DNA of 12,583 nt from JBCCRH01 sp039208045 (lineage in GTDB: Bacteria > Bacteroidota > Bacteroidia > Chitinophagales > Saprospiraceae): assembly GCA_039208045.1 (NCBI GenBank), contig JBCCRH010000143.1:1-12583 (forward strand), written 5' to 3'. Positions 1 through 7,476 of the stretch are shown one piece after another. Both the position numbers and the translations under genes were made by a program. Position 1 is the first letter of the stretch, and each line of letters opens with the position of its first letter. A model generated the notes under the pieces. It did not search any database, was not told the DNA's origin, and was given only the letters and a program-made list of their open reading frames with translations.

Positions 1-59
1 AATTATAATTTTTAAACTATATTAAAATTGATAATCAACGGTTTAAATAGATCATATTC

Positions 60-1280
60 ATGATATTTTTAAAAACGCCTAGTATAAACCTACATAATTT
101 AGCTGAAAAATCTATAAAAATGTATTTGCATAAGCCCTTTCATCCGGATACTTTTGTACCAGAACCTAACAGCAACAAATTGGTCAACAAGGTCAAACAT
201 ATAGTCTTTACTACTCTTACTTTTTGTCTTCTCACTGTTTACTCAGCGATGGGGCAAAACGAGATTGTCTGGCCTGGAGAGATCAGTCAAAATGCTAAGG
301 TGAGCAATATTGATGTGCTCTATTTAGGTTGGGCATTTGAAAGTGTTGGGCCTGACAGAGGTGGCGTCCCTGAAGTGTGGAGTCCTCAGTCTGGAGAAGC
401 CTGGGATGATACCTTTCCAGATGGAACGAATTTGATCCATGCCGATTGCAATGGAGATGGAATAGTGAACGAATCAGACTTAGAGGTCATCGATTTTCAG
501 TACAACCAAATCTCAGGAACGCCAGGCGACGATGGCATTGTAAGTGGTGATCCTGCCTTGCATCCGTCTTTGGAGTTGGATTTGAATACCCTGACAATAA
601 CTGATGCCAATACATTTGAAATTGACTTGTTACTCGGAAGCGAACAACAGACTGTTGAACAGTTCTTGGGTATTGCCTTTAGCATCAGCTTCGATAATTT
701 TGAAGCAAATGGCACTATACAAAGTGTTGACTTAAATGTACATCCAGAAAGCTGGATAGCCGACGGTGATAATCCTCTTACCTTTGTAAAGAGAGAAGGT
801 GCGAGTAATACGTATGATGCTGTCATTGTCCGTACTAGTCAAGAAGATATAGGTGGTGATGGTCCGATAGGTCGCTTTTCTATCGTAATGGAGGAAATCA
901 TTTTTGGTATAAGTAGTGGCAATATTGTCATCGATAATATTAGAATGATTGATGAAAGCTTTGTCACACATCCAGTGGCATCAACGGTATTGAAACTGGG
1001 CCTAGTGAGTACCACGTCTGTGGTAGAGCCCAGCGAGTGGGAGGAATGGCTAACTATTTATCCAAACCCTGTTAGGGATCATTTCTTCGTGAAAGAGCTG
1101 AATCCTAAGGCAAAATGGACTTCACTGGAAGTATACCAAGCTAACGGAAAACGAGTATATCAGACAACACAGTATAATCCCATGAAGCAGGTTGAATTAT
1201 TAAATCAACCCCCTGGTTCTTATTATTTACGATTGACAACAGAAAGTGGTTTTATTATCCATGACTTTATAAAATATTGA
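60..1280 (+). CDS. Secreted dockerin/cohesin-like protein with T9SS C-terminal sorting domain
   Basis: Probable cell-surface or secreted protein of unknown binding role, exported by Sec and then by the type IX secretion system. A hydrophobic signal segment spans about residues 46-62, with likely cleavage after AMG (Q66 mature). Residues 70-135 look like a pair of dockerin-type calcium loops: the second is intact (D119, N121, D123, N127, D130), whereas the first (74-85) has lost most acidic ligands. Residues about 150-310 resemble the cohesin-like beta domain often seen in such Saprospiraceae proteins (SW motif near 232). The last 80 residues form a type A sorting domain with the IYPNPV motif and ...GSYYLRL... 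ending. The signal segment lies unusually far in: ATG at 60 gives a 45-residue n-region, ATG at 120 or TTG at 180 (LVNKVKHIVF) would be more normal. I kept the longest form. No Shine-Dalgarno is visible. It stands alone, with a terminator about 135 bp downstream. Family-level call is firm, exact ligand unknown. Confidence 0.8.
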   Translation: MIFLKTPSINLHNLAEKSIKMYLHKPFHPDTFVPEPNSNKLVNKVKHIVFTTLTFCLLTVYSAMGQNEIVWPGEISQNAKVSNIDVLYLGWAFESVGPDRGGVPEVWSPQSGEAWDDTFPDGTNLIHADCNGDGIVNESDLEVIDFQYNQISGTPGDDGIVSGDPALHPSLELDLNTLTITDANTFEIDLLLGSEQQTVEQFLGIAFSISFDNFEANGTIQSVDLNVHPESWIADGDNPLTFVKREGASNTYDAVIVRTSQEDIGGDGPIGRFSIVMEEIIFGISSGNIVIDNIRMIDESFVTHPVASTVLKLGLVSTTSVVEPSEWEEWLTIYPNPVRDHFFVKELNPKAKWTSLEVYQANGKRVYQTTQYNPMKQVELLNQPPGSYYLRLTTESGFIIHDFIKY

Positions 1281-1340
1281 TGCACTAACATGCACACACA
1301 TTGAGAATATCCATAATCCCACAACCGATTTAACTACAAT

Positions 1341-1382
1341 GAGGTGGTCACTCCGAAATTACTGGGAAGGAGTGTCCTCCAC
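1341..1382. repeat. Imperfect 14-bp inverted repeat (possible hairpin or IS-end remnant)
   Basis: GAGGTGGTCACTCC (1341-1354) faces GGAGTGTCCTCCAC (1369-1382) across a 14-nt spacer. Eleven of 14 positions pair, and the three mismatches are A·A, T·T and T·T. It lies between the stop at 1280 and the terminator at 1415, so it may be a 3' UTR structure. The GTGGTCACT wording also recalls terminal repeats of Bacteroidota IS21-like elements, but no transposase remnant is present. The rest of 1281-1540 shows no gene apart from the terminator. Confidence 0.4.
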
Positions 1383-1414
1383 TAAAGATTTAGGTTCTAA
1401 GTAATGTAAGGGGA

Positions 1415-1442
1415 AAAAACCGGGCCTTCGGGTCCGGTTTTT
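1415..1442 (+). terminator. Rho-independent terminator, probably bidirectional
   Basis: A 12-bp stem (AAAAACCGGGCC / GGTCCGGTTTTT, one G·U pair) closes a TTCG tetraloop and runs into a T-rich tail. The A-run on the left makes it able to work on the minus strand too. It ends the transcript of the T9SS protein gene and isolates the permease gene starting at 1541. Confidence 0.85.
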
Positions 1443-1540
1443 CTATTTTATGTCTATCTGTAAAGGTTCTGTTAAGTTTCCCAAATTGGCTGTAAGTTTC
1501 TTTAGTTTTAAGCGTTTGAAGATTTGAACGCAACAGGCCG

Positions 1541-2842
1541 ATGCCCAAATCCCAAAAAAAGATTGGTTGGTGGAGTGCTACCGCAATAGTGATCGCCAAT
1601 ATGGTGGGTACGGGAGTATTCACAACCTTAGGCTTCCAACTAGAAGCCATCACCAATACGTGGAGCATTGCACTCATCTGGGGATTGGGAGGAGTGATTT
1701 CACTATTTGGAGCTTTCGCTTACGCGGAAATCGGCACGCGCCTGCCCAAGTCTGGCGGGGAGTATTATTTCCTATCTACTATTTTTCATCCTTTTGTAGG
1801 CTACCTCTCCGGTTGGGTATCTATCACGGTTGGCTTTGCCGCACCTATTGCGTTGGCAGCCATGGCTATGGGGGCGTATTTGCAAAAACTCCTGCACATC
1901 CCACCCCTTTACTTTGCCATACTAGTCATCTTGCTCACTTCCTCTATTCACTCCATTAGCCTTAGCTATAGCAGTCGCTTTCAAAACGTACTCACCCTCT
2001 TTAAGATAGTATTGATGCTAGGGCTTATCTTCTTTGGTTTTTGGTTTACCCCTTCTTCCAATGCCTTAATCTTAGATGATGGCTGGCAAGAAGAGATTTG
2101 GTTGCCCACCTATGCCGTGGCGCTGGTCTATGTCGTTTACTCTTACTCCGGTTGGAATGCTGCGGCATATATTGTTGGAGAAATTGAAGCCCCTGCTCGA
2201 AATTTACCCAGGGCATTAGTGGGAGGCACCCTTTTAGTGAGCATACTGTATATTTTACTCCAAATTACTTTTTTACGGCAGGCCCCGCTGGAAGCCTTGC
2301 AGGGCAAAGTAGAAGTGGGGCAAATCGTGGCAGAGCATATGTTTGGCGAGCGCGGGGGCCAGCTCGTTAGTTTGTGTATTGGTTTGCTCCTCATTGCTGG
2401 CATTAGTGCCATGATCTGGGTGGGGCCACGCGTGACCAGAGCAATGTCCGATGACTATAAAATCTGGCGTTTCTTAGCGATTGATAATGCCAATGGGGTT
2501 CCCGTCAGAGCGATTTGGCTACAAGCCGCTATTAGCATCTTTATGATTGTTACTAGCTCCTTCGAGCAAGTACTGATTTATAGTGGATTTATTCTACAGC
2601 TATTCACCACGCTGACTGTGATTGGCCTATTCATTTTGCGAAAGCAAAAAACTCTCTCACAAGAACACATCTACCGAAGCCCTTGGCACCCCTGGCTCGC
2701 CCTCGTTTACATCGCCATCAGCTGTTGGATATTAATCTTTTTAGTTATTGACAAACCCATGGAAAGCCTGCTAGGGCTCAGCAATTTATTCGTTGGCGCC
2801 CTATCCTATTTTTGGAGCAAAAGAAGTGAACATTTAAGCTAA
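1541..2842 (+). CDS. APC-superfamily amino acid/polyamine permease
   Basis: Inner-membrane transporter of the amino acid-polyamine-organocation superfamily, about 12 hydrophobic segments in 433 residues, the usual family length. The N-terminus carries the conserved VGTGVF motif (residues 22-27) of the unwound first helix, followed by the AYAEIGTRLPKSGGEYYFL segment (about 61-79) typical of the second and third helices. The sequence is closest in style to LAT/YfnA-like single-subunit permeases that move neutral or cationic amino acids by proton symport or exchange; the substrate cannot be read from the sequence. ATG at 1541 is the first start before the first helix. The gene overlaps its convergent neighbour by 9 bp at the stop (2834-2842), so no terminator separates them and the two transcripts can run antisense into each other. 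No operon partner. Confidence 0.9.
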   Translation: MPKSQKKIGWWSATAIVIANMVGTGVFTTLGFQLEAITNTWSIALIWGLGGVISLFGAFAYAEIGTRLPKSGGEYYFLSTIFHPFVGYLSGWVSITVGFAAPIALAAMAMGAYLQKLLHIPPLYFAILVILLTSSIHSISLSYSSRFQNVLTLFKIVLMLGLIFFGFWFTPSSNALILDDGWQEEIWLPTYAVALVYVVYSYSGWNAAAYIVGEIEAPARNLPRALVGGTLLVSILYILLQITFLRQAPLEALQGKVEVGQIVAEHMFGERGGQLVSLCIGLLLIAGISAMIWVGPRVTRAMSDDYKIWRFLAIDNANGVPVRAIWLQAAISIFMIVTSSFEQVLIYSGFILQLFTTLTVIGLFILRKQKTLSQEHIYRSPWHPWLALVYIAISCWILIFLVIDKPMESLLGLSNLFVGALSYFWSKRSEHLS

Positions 2843-4525
2843 TATCCGTTCCAAAATTTTACGCGTAATCAAGTAAGTCGGCCGCACCCCATCCGCTCCC
2901 AAGCTACCAGAAGCCAAGGTATGGCCCGTCACCAGCGGATTATCCGATGCATAATAGGCATAGCGAAGCACCACATCTCCCCGTATGCTCTTGCGTATTT
3001 TGGAGGCCGCTTGAATCGCTTTTTGATAGTGCGCCCCCTCCATTTCCAGGCCTACTGCCTGCCAAGAGGATTCCAGAAAATACCGCAGTACTTCACGATT
3101 CTGCAAAGACGTTCCTAAAACAGTAATCATAGGCCCCTCAAAAACCTGTAAGCCGTTCCCTTCGAAGTCTTCAACTTTCAAATCATTTTCAAACGGATAG
3201 TTGTCTGCGGTGCCCTCAAATACGTGCGCATTAGGCACCATAATATCCCCCTTACCACCTTCTAATATCCCTGCTTTTCCCATAATCGAAATCGAATCAA
3301 TACGCAGCGGCTCCTCCCCTTCTCCATTTTCAAAGGGCTTCAGCAATTCATCCAAGGTTTCGAAGGCCTGCTCTCCGAAGGCGTAGTCCATCACAATAAT
3401 GACAGGCGTTTCAGCAGGATCGCCAGGAAGCTGCATGCCATTGGCTTCAAAGAAGTTGGTATCGCCTAGTTGTTCTAAGTCAAATATTTGCACCGAAATA
3501 TTCATCCCACTGGCATCATCCAACTGGTACATCCCATGCCTTTCGGCAAAAGTCACCACTTGATCGCGCAGGTCTTGGTCTTCATCTTTACTCAGCTCTA
3601 GGGCCAGCGTTTCCCAGTCTTCTACCTTTACCTGCTTTGCAATAGCGGCTTCCGCATAAAGCGTATTCATCACGCTGTGTAGGTTGGCACTAATAATATG
3701 GATGGGCCGATGAATGAGATTTTGCGCTCTGAGGTGCTGCTTGATATGATGCGCCCAAGCTTCCCCATAGTGGTGGTGCCCCACTTTTTCGCGCAAAGCG
3801 GAAGAAAAACTAATCTCTCGATCCTTACCTTCCTGCGCTTCCTCAGTAGATCGCAAGCCCAACCAATAGGTGATTTGAAAAATACTATTGACATCAGACG
3901 CATTGGAAAAGCGGCTACAAGCTTTCACCGTTTCATCGTAGGTACGTCCCAGTAGCGTACTCAAATAGGTGTAGGCCACCTCGCTGCTGTATTCCTCGCC
4001 TGCTTGTTCCCGCTCTACCACCTTGGCCAGCATTTGCCATTCCCGACGCTTTTGCCCTTTTGAGTCTTCGCTATTCATGCGAATTTTTTCTGCCTCTATG
4101 TACAAAAAGGTAAGGTGTGTCAAAATATCGTATATATCGCTACGCCCCCGCGTCATTTCGATAAAGAACTGTTCTTCATCAATGCGGTAGCTATTGCGGC
4201 GGCGCTTAGAAGCAATGATGGGCTCAAAGTGGCTTTTTTCAAAGCCTTCCCTAGAAATAAGTTTGATGTAGCGGCATTGTTCGATGCCTTTCGGCAAACG
4301 TTGCATCACGTAAAACAGCCCGTTCAGCTCTACGCGCTCGGGGTCGGTTATACTTCCGTAAATTTCAGGGCGCAACTTTCTGAGCGCTTCAATCATCGAT
4401 TCACCCGACGTGCCCAATGGCTTATAGCTTCCACGAATAAACAGGTGGCGCATAGCAATGTAAAGTCGCTCAATAGCAGAGCGGGACTCGCGGGCACGGT
4501 TACGATGAGAAGCTTTTAGCGCCAT
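2834..4525 (-). CDS. Bacteroidota-specific protein (DUF6909-like) with nucleoside phosphorylase-like C-terminal half
   Basis: A 563-residue soluble protein. From memory it matches the Bacteroidota family called DUF6909; no function is established for it. The N-terminal half begins with a conserved-looking stretch (RHLFIRGSYKPLG) and is mostly helical. The C-terminal half carries, in the order seen in nucleoside phosphorylases and nucleosidases, MGKAGIL...GDIMVP (about 415-430), GLEMEGA (492-498, the ribose-binding EME motif of PNP/MTAN/AMP nucleosidase) and an SDNP (527-530) where those enzymes place the catalytic SD. A nucleoside- or nucleotide-cleaving activity is therefore an inference. 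I chose ATG at 4525: the frame stays open to a TTG at 4594, but that would run into the upstream gene, while 4525 leaves a 22-bp gap. It is the downstream partner of the WG-repeat gene, probably in one operon. Confidence 0.75.
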   Translation of the reverse strand: MALKASHRNRARESRSAIERLYIAMRHLFIRGSYKPLGTSGESMIEALRKLRPEIYGSITDPERVELNGLFYVMQRLPKGIEQCRYIKLISREGFEKSHFEPIIASKRRRNSYRIDEEQFFIEMTRGRSDIYDILTHLTFLYIEAEKIRMNSEDSKGQKRREWQMLAKVVEREQAGEEYSSEVAYTYLSTLLGRTYDETVKACSRFSNASDVNSIFQITYWLGLRSTEEAQEGKDREISFSSALREKVGHHHYGEAWAHHIKQHLRAQNLIHRPIHIISANLHSVMNTLYAEAAIAKQVKVEDWETLALELSKDEDQDLRDQVVTFAERHGMYQLDDASGMNISVQIFDLEQLGDTNFFEANGMQLPGDPAETPVIIVMDYAFGEQAFETLDELLKPFENGEGEEPLRIDSISIMGKAGILEGGKGDIMVPNAHVFEGTADNYPFENDLKVEDFEGNGLQVFEGPMITVLGTSLQNREVLRYFLESSWQAVGLEMEGAHYQKAIQAASKIRKSIRGDVVLRYAYYASDNPLVTGHTLASGSLGADGVRPTYLITRKILERILA

Positions 4526-4547
4526 AATATGTAGGTATTTGTAAACA

Positions 4548-5588
4548 TTATTCCAAGGTAGATTCTCGCCAAACAATATCGCCAAAGCGGTCAATATAAG
4601 CCCAGCGTCCCTGATAGACCACCTGCGCTAAGCCATCCCTAAAAGGTAAGACTTCCTCAAAAGCAGGCGGTATCACCAATTCTCCATCGGTATTGATAAA
4701 TCCCCAGCGCTCCTTTTGCTTCACTTGAGCTAGGCCCTCTGAAAACATCCCTGCATCCTCAAATTGGAGCGGAATGCACACTTTTCCTTCCAAATCGATA
4801 TACCCATACGCTCCTGCTCGCTGCACCAAGGCCAGGCCCTCTCCAAAATCGCCAGCAAAATCAAAGCTCGGCTCCACCACTATCCGCCCCTGATGATCTA
4901 CAAAGCCAAACTGATAATCTTGAATGATAATCGCCCGCCCCTCGTAAAACTCTCCATTTGGAAAGTCATCCACTAAATCAAACTGCGGTTCTAGCAGCAG
5001 CTCCCCCGCCCTATTGACCAAGCCCCAGCTACCATCCCGCACCACCATCGCCACAGCTCCATAAAAAGGGGCTGCCTTATCAAAAGCAGGCTCTATCGCC
5101 AAATTACCATTGACATCAATATACCCGTAGCGCTCCTCTACCTGCACTGGCGCCAGCCCTCCTTTAAATTCCCAAGCTTCATCAAACTGAGGCATGATCT
5201 GAAATTCCCCCGCCGGATTGATATATCCAAAGTAACCATCCAGACTCACAGGAGCCATTCCCTCACTAAAATCGCCAGCATGATCGTACTGAATAGGAAT
5301 CGCCAAATTCCCCCGCTGATCCATAAAGCCCCAGCGACTCACTAGCTTAACCCGCGCAAGCTCCCCTTCAAAGTAACCCACATAATTGAACAAATGCTTG
5401 AGCAAGAGCCGCCCCAAGCTATCGATAGGCACCAACTTATCATTGAAACGCACCCGCGCAAAGCCATTGTAAAAATCCTCTGCTTCTACATACTGAGTCT
5501 CAATCACCACCTCCCCACTGGCATTCATATACCCGTATTTACCTTGCTCTCGTATTTTAAATAAGGCTTGCTTCATAGATGCAGTCAT
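4548..5588 (-). CDS. WG-repeat protein, ten units
   Basis: A 346-residue protein made almost wholly of WG (KWG Leptospira-type) repeats. Aromatic-glycine motifs lie at residues 18, 86, 120, 154, 188, 227, 261, 295 and 329 (the last is WA), and a degenerate unit (KLVPID) fills the slot at 51-53. The period is exactly 34 residues except for one 39-residue unit (188 to 227) that carries a five-residue insertion around NGEFY. Each unit has the pattern (W/Y/F)G(Y/F)(I/M)...G...(I/P)..FD...F..G.A.V. Such repeats are thought to fold as beta structures used for binding, with no known catalysis. There is no signal peptide, so a cytoplasmic location is likely. ATG at 5588 is used; ATG at 5576 (MKQALFKI) is equally possible. 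It is followed after 22 bp by the phosphorylase-like gene, suggesting co-expression. Confidence 0.88.
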   Translation of the reverse strand: MTASMKQALFKIREQGKYGYMNASGEVVIETQYVEAEDFYNGFARVRFNDKLVPIDSLGRLLLKHLFNYVGYFEGELARVKLVSRWGFMDQRGNLAIPIQYDHAGDFSEGMAPVSLDGYFGYINPAGEFQIMPQFDEAWEFKGGLAPVQVEERYGYIDVNGNLAIEPAFDKAAPFYGAVAMVVRDGSWGLVNRAGELLLEPQFDLVDDFPNGEFYEGRAIIIQDYQFGFVDHQGRIVVEPSFDFAGDFGEGLALVQRAGAYGYIDLEGKVCIPLQFEDAGMFSEGLAQVKQKERWGFINTDGELVIPPAFEEVLPFRDGLAQVVYQGRWAYIDRFGDIVWRESTLE

Positions 5589-5643
5589 TCTGCCGCGAAG
5601 ATACAGATTTCAGCAAACTATACTGCTGATCTAAGGATAAGAC

Positions 5644-5663
5644 CACATCAGTGTCAAGATGTG
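5644..5663. repeat. 6-bp inverted repeat in divergent intergenic region
   Basis: CACATC (5644-5649) and GATGTG (5658-5663) are perfect arms around an 8-nt spacer, 56-75 bp upstream of the WG-repeat start. It could be an operator for that gene or chance; short arms keep confidence low. Confidence 0.25.
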
Positions 5664-5746
5664 CTACAGCAAAGTAGCCCAAAAACAAATAGGCTCCTCT
5701 TATGTTGTACCAAAAAATTTAATTGGATGAAACGAGCATGATTTTG

Positions 5747-5844
5747 TTTAATCACAATATCACCCAAGGATATGATTAAAGAAAATACATGCGAGTTCCT
5801 GAATGTATTTCAATTTTTTGCAGCTTGACTGCAAGCAAAAAATT
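5747..5844. promoter_or_regulatory. Three consecutive perfect inverted repeats upstream of the DUF2237 gene
   Basis: Three perfect inverted repeats tile this stretch with gaps of only 2 and 1 nt: TTTAATCA/TGATTAAA (5747-5754, 5773-5780), AAATACAT/ATGTATTT (5783-5790, 5803-5810) and AATTTTTTGC/GCAAAAAATT (5812-5821, 5835-5844). Inside the third is a competing hairpin TTGCAG-CTTGA-CTGCAA (5818-5834), which shares bases with the larger one, so two folds exclude each other. The block ends 8 nt before the ATG at 5853, so it could be a structured 5' leader or a set of operators. The rest of 5589-5852 is AT-rich and shows no gene or convincing promoter. Confidence 0.5.
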
Positions 5845-5852
5845 TTAAACAG

Positions 5853-6335
5853 ATGAAAACGCTTTTCTTTTCATTTACTCTATTCCTCTTTTTCGCGTGT
5901 ACTATACAAGCGCAAACTCAAGAGAACTGCCTGCTCGATCAATCCAAAACTGAATTGACCATGTCTGAATCAAAAAATGTATTAGGTGGCCCTTTACAAA
6001 CCTGCTGTACCAGCCCAATGACCGGTTTTTACCGAAATGGCAAGTGCGAGACGGGCCCTGAAGATCGTGGCATCCACGTCGTTTGTGCCATGGTTACCAA
6101 AGAATTCCTCGAATATAGCAAGGCCCAGGGCAACGACCTGATGACGCCCAATCCTTACTATCGGTTCCCAGGCCTCAAGCCTGGCGATGGTTGGTGCCTT
6201 TGTGCTAGTCGTTGGAAGGAAGCTAAAAATGCGGGGGTAGCTCCTCCAGTTATCCTAGCCTCCACGCATGAAAATGCGCTGAAAATTGTAACGCTAGAAG
6301 AACTGGAAGAGCACGCAGTAGATACGCAGAACTAG
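5853..6335 (+). CDS. DUF2237 family protein with N-terminal signal peptide
   Basis: A 160-residue protein whose residues 42-157 are a full DUF2237 domain, recognised by NVLGGPLQ, TGPEDRGIHVVCA, FPGLKPGDGWCLCASRW, APPVIL and THE-AL motifs. The biochemical role of the family is unknown. Conserved cysteines are C51, C52, C65, C78, C115 and C117, the last two in a CLC motif, suggesting disulfides or metal binding. Typical DUF2237 proteins are about 120 residues, start near the NVLG motif and are taken to be cytoplasmic. Here a clear signal peptide (MKTLFFSFTLFLFFAC, likely cut after IQA at residue 20) plus a 20-residue linker precedes the domain, so the protein should reach the periplasm or outside. 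A lipoprotein reading at C16 (FFAC) is possible but the lipobox is poor. It follows a block of inverted repeats and converges on the oxidoreductase gene with only 6 bp between the stops. Confidence 0.9.
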   Translation: MKTLFFSFTLFLFFACTIQAQTQENCLLDQSKTELTMSESKNVLGGPLQTCCTSPMTGFYRNGKCETGPEDRGIHVVCAMVTKEFLEYSKAQGNDLMTPNPYYRFPGLKPGDGWCLCASRWKEAKNAGVAPPVILASTHENALKIVTLEELEEHAVDTQN

Positions 6336-6341
6336 AAGTTT

Positions 6342-7328
6342 CTACGCCACCAACACTACATTACCACGCTTATGCCCACTATCCACGTAGCGGTGTGCAG
6401 CGGCGGCATCGTCTAGTTGGTACACTTTGTCCACTACTATTTTGAGCTGTTCAGTGGCTATTAGCTCGCTAAGTGTAGCGCCCATTTCCCGTAGGCGGAG
6501 ACTAGGCATAAGCCCTGTGGCAGAAAATAGCGCCTTCTTTTTACTGAATTTGCTTGTCCAAATCATCTGAAAGAGGAGCTGCAAATCGAGTACAGGCGAT
6601 AAGTAGCGGCCAGTGGGTGCTAGTGCTTTTTTTGCTTTCGCAAAACTGCTTTTGCCTACCGTATCGTAGATGATGTCGTAGGTTTTTCCTTCCTCTGTAA
6701 AATCCACTTTCGTGTAATCCAATACCCTATCTGCACCCAGTTTGGCAACCATCGCAATATTGCTAGGCCCACAAACCCCCGTCACGTGCGCTCCATAGTA
6801 CTTAGCTAGCTGCACGGCTGCGGTTCCCAAAGCCCCCGAAGCACCATTAATAAGCACCCGATCTCCTGCCTGAATTTGGCCCAGCTCCTTCAAAAAATTA
6901 AGTGAGGTAAGTGGTCCATCACAAATCGTAGCTGCCGCTTCGAAGCTAATATTCAACGGCTTTTTCATGATTACTCCATCTTCTGGCATCACCAAATACT
7001 CCGCATTAGCTCCAAAATCCAGACCTGCTTCGCCGAATACTTGATCGCCTACCCTCCATTTGCTCACCTCCTTGCCTACTGCTTCTACTATTCCTGCAAA
7101 CCCAGTTCCCATCACGTCTTTTTTCGGCTTATTCCACCCCAAGAAAAGCTTAGATACTTTAGGAATAGCTCGGCGCATCATGGTATCTGCTGCGGTCACT
7201 GCCGAGGCATATACTTTAATGCGTATTTCTTTGGAGCCCGGTGTAGGACGTGTGATATGGCGTACTTTCAAAAAATCTGGTGATCCATAGCGGGTACAGA
7301 CGACGGCTTTCATACTTGCTTTTTTCAT
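6342..7328 (-). CDS. Zinc-independent medium-chain dehydrogenase/reductase (quinone oxidoreductase-like)
   Basis: NAD(P)H-dependent oxidoreductase of the medium-chain superfamily, 328 residues. The N-terminal GroES-like domain (MKAVVCTRYGSP..., to about residue 130) is followed by a Rossmann fold with the nucleotide-binding motif INGASGALGTAAVQLAK (160-176). The catalytic-zinc ligands and structural-zinc cysteine cluster of alcohol dehydrogenases are absent, which places it with quinone oxidoreductase/enoyl reductase-type members; the substrate is unknown. The segment KYYGAHVTGVCGPSN (176-190) is typical of members often annotated NAD(P)-dependent alcohol dehydrogenase in Bacteroidota. ATG at 7328 is used; ATG at 7313 (MKAVVCT) aligns better with the family start. 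A promoter-like -7 element lies 35-42 bp upstream. Soluble, monocistronic, convergent with the DUF2237 gene. Confidence 0.9.
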   Translation of the reverse strand: MKKASMKAVVCTRYGSPDFLKVRHITRPTPGSKEIRIKVYASAVTAADTMMRRAIPKVSKLFLGWNKPKKDVMGTGFAGIVEAVGKEVSKWRVGDQVFGEAGLDFGANAEYLVMPEDGVIMKKPLNISFEAAATICDGPLTSLNFLKELGQIQAGDRVLINGASGALGTAAVQLAKYYGAHVTGVCGPSNIAMVAKLGADRVLDYTKVDFTEEGKTYDIIYDTVGKSSFAKAKKALAPTGRYLSPVLDLQLLFQMIWTSKFSKKKALFSATGLMPSLRLREMGATLSELIATEQLKIVVDKVYQLDDAAAAHRYVDSGHKRGNVVLVA

Positions 7329-7362
7329 TGGTCTTAGTTTTTAATTGTTTTGAATGACACTT

Positions 7363-7370
7363 CAAAATTA
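7363..7370 (-). promoter_or_regulatory. Candidate Bacteroidota -7 promoter element for the oxidoreductase
   Basis: On the minus strand this reads TAATTTTG, an exact fit to the Bacteroidota -7 consensus TAnnTTTG, 35 bp upstream of the ATG at 7328. No TTTG-type -33 element is seen at the usual distance, so it is only a partial promoter match. Confidence 0.35.
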
Positions 7371-7419
7371 GGGGGAAGCAGAAGGGGAATCGTTCGGATT
7401 TATGAATCAGAACTAAATA

Positions 7420-7457
7420 TATATCTAGCCTAAACTCTTCCAATAGGCCCTTGGAGT
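7420..7457. repeat. Direct repeat copy 1: duplicated tail of the AraC-type regulator gene
   Basis: This 38-bp stretch matches 7580-7617 at 34 of 38 positions, offset by exactly 160 bp. On the minus strand it would encode TPRAYWKSLG and a stop, against TPKAYWKSLS and a stop at the true end of the regulator. It has no upstream reading frame that continues the helix-turn-helix, so it is a gene-end fragment, not a gene. Confidence 0.85.
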
Positions 7458-7476
7458 ATATGGGGAAGGCCAGGCC

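Noticed and set aside
279..452. Cellulosome component suggested by dockerin-like repeats
   Set aside because: The T9SS sorting domain and the associated cohesin-like domain fit Bacteroidota surface proteins, and no carbohydrate-active domain is present.
1390..1677. Minus-strand open frame of 95 codons across the terminator
   Set aside because: It runs through a strong terminator and antisense to the permease N-terminus; composition is not protein-like.
4115..4519. Plus-strand open frame of 134 codons
   Set aside because: It is antisense to a well-supported gene and its protein shows no recognisable motif, so it is a frame shadow.
4526..4594. N-terminal extension of the phosphorylase-like protein to a TTG codon at 4594
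   Set aside because: It would overlap the WG-repeat gene by 47 bp and adds residues unlike the family start; ATG at 4525 gives a clean 22-bp gap.
5644..5844. CRISPR-like array from repeated palindromic units
   Set aside because: The inverted repeats differ in sequence from one another and there are no regularly spaced direct repeats.
5853..5903. Lipoprotein reading of the DUF2237 signal (Cys at residue 16)
   Set aside because: FFAC is a poor lipobox and an ordinary signal peptidase site (IQA) follows; kept only as an alternative.
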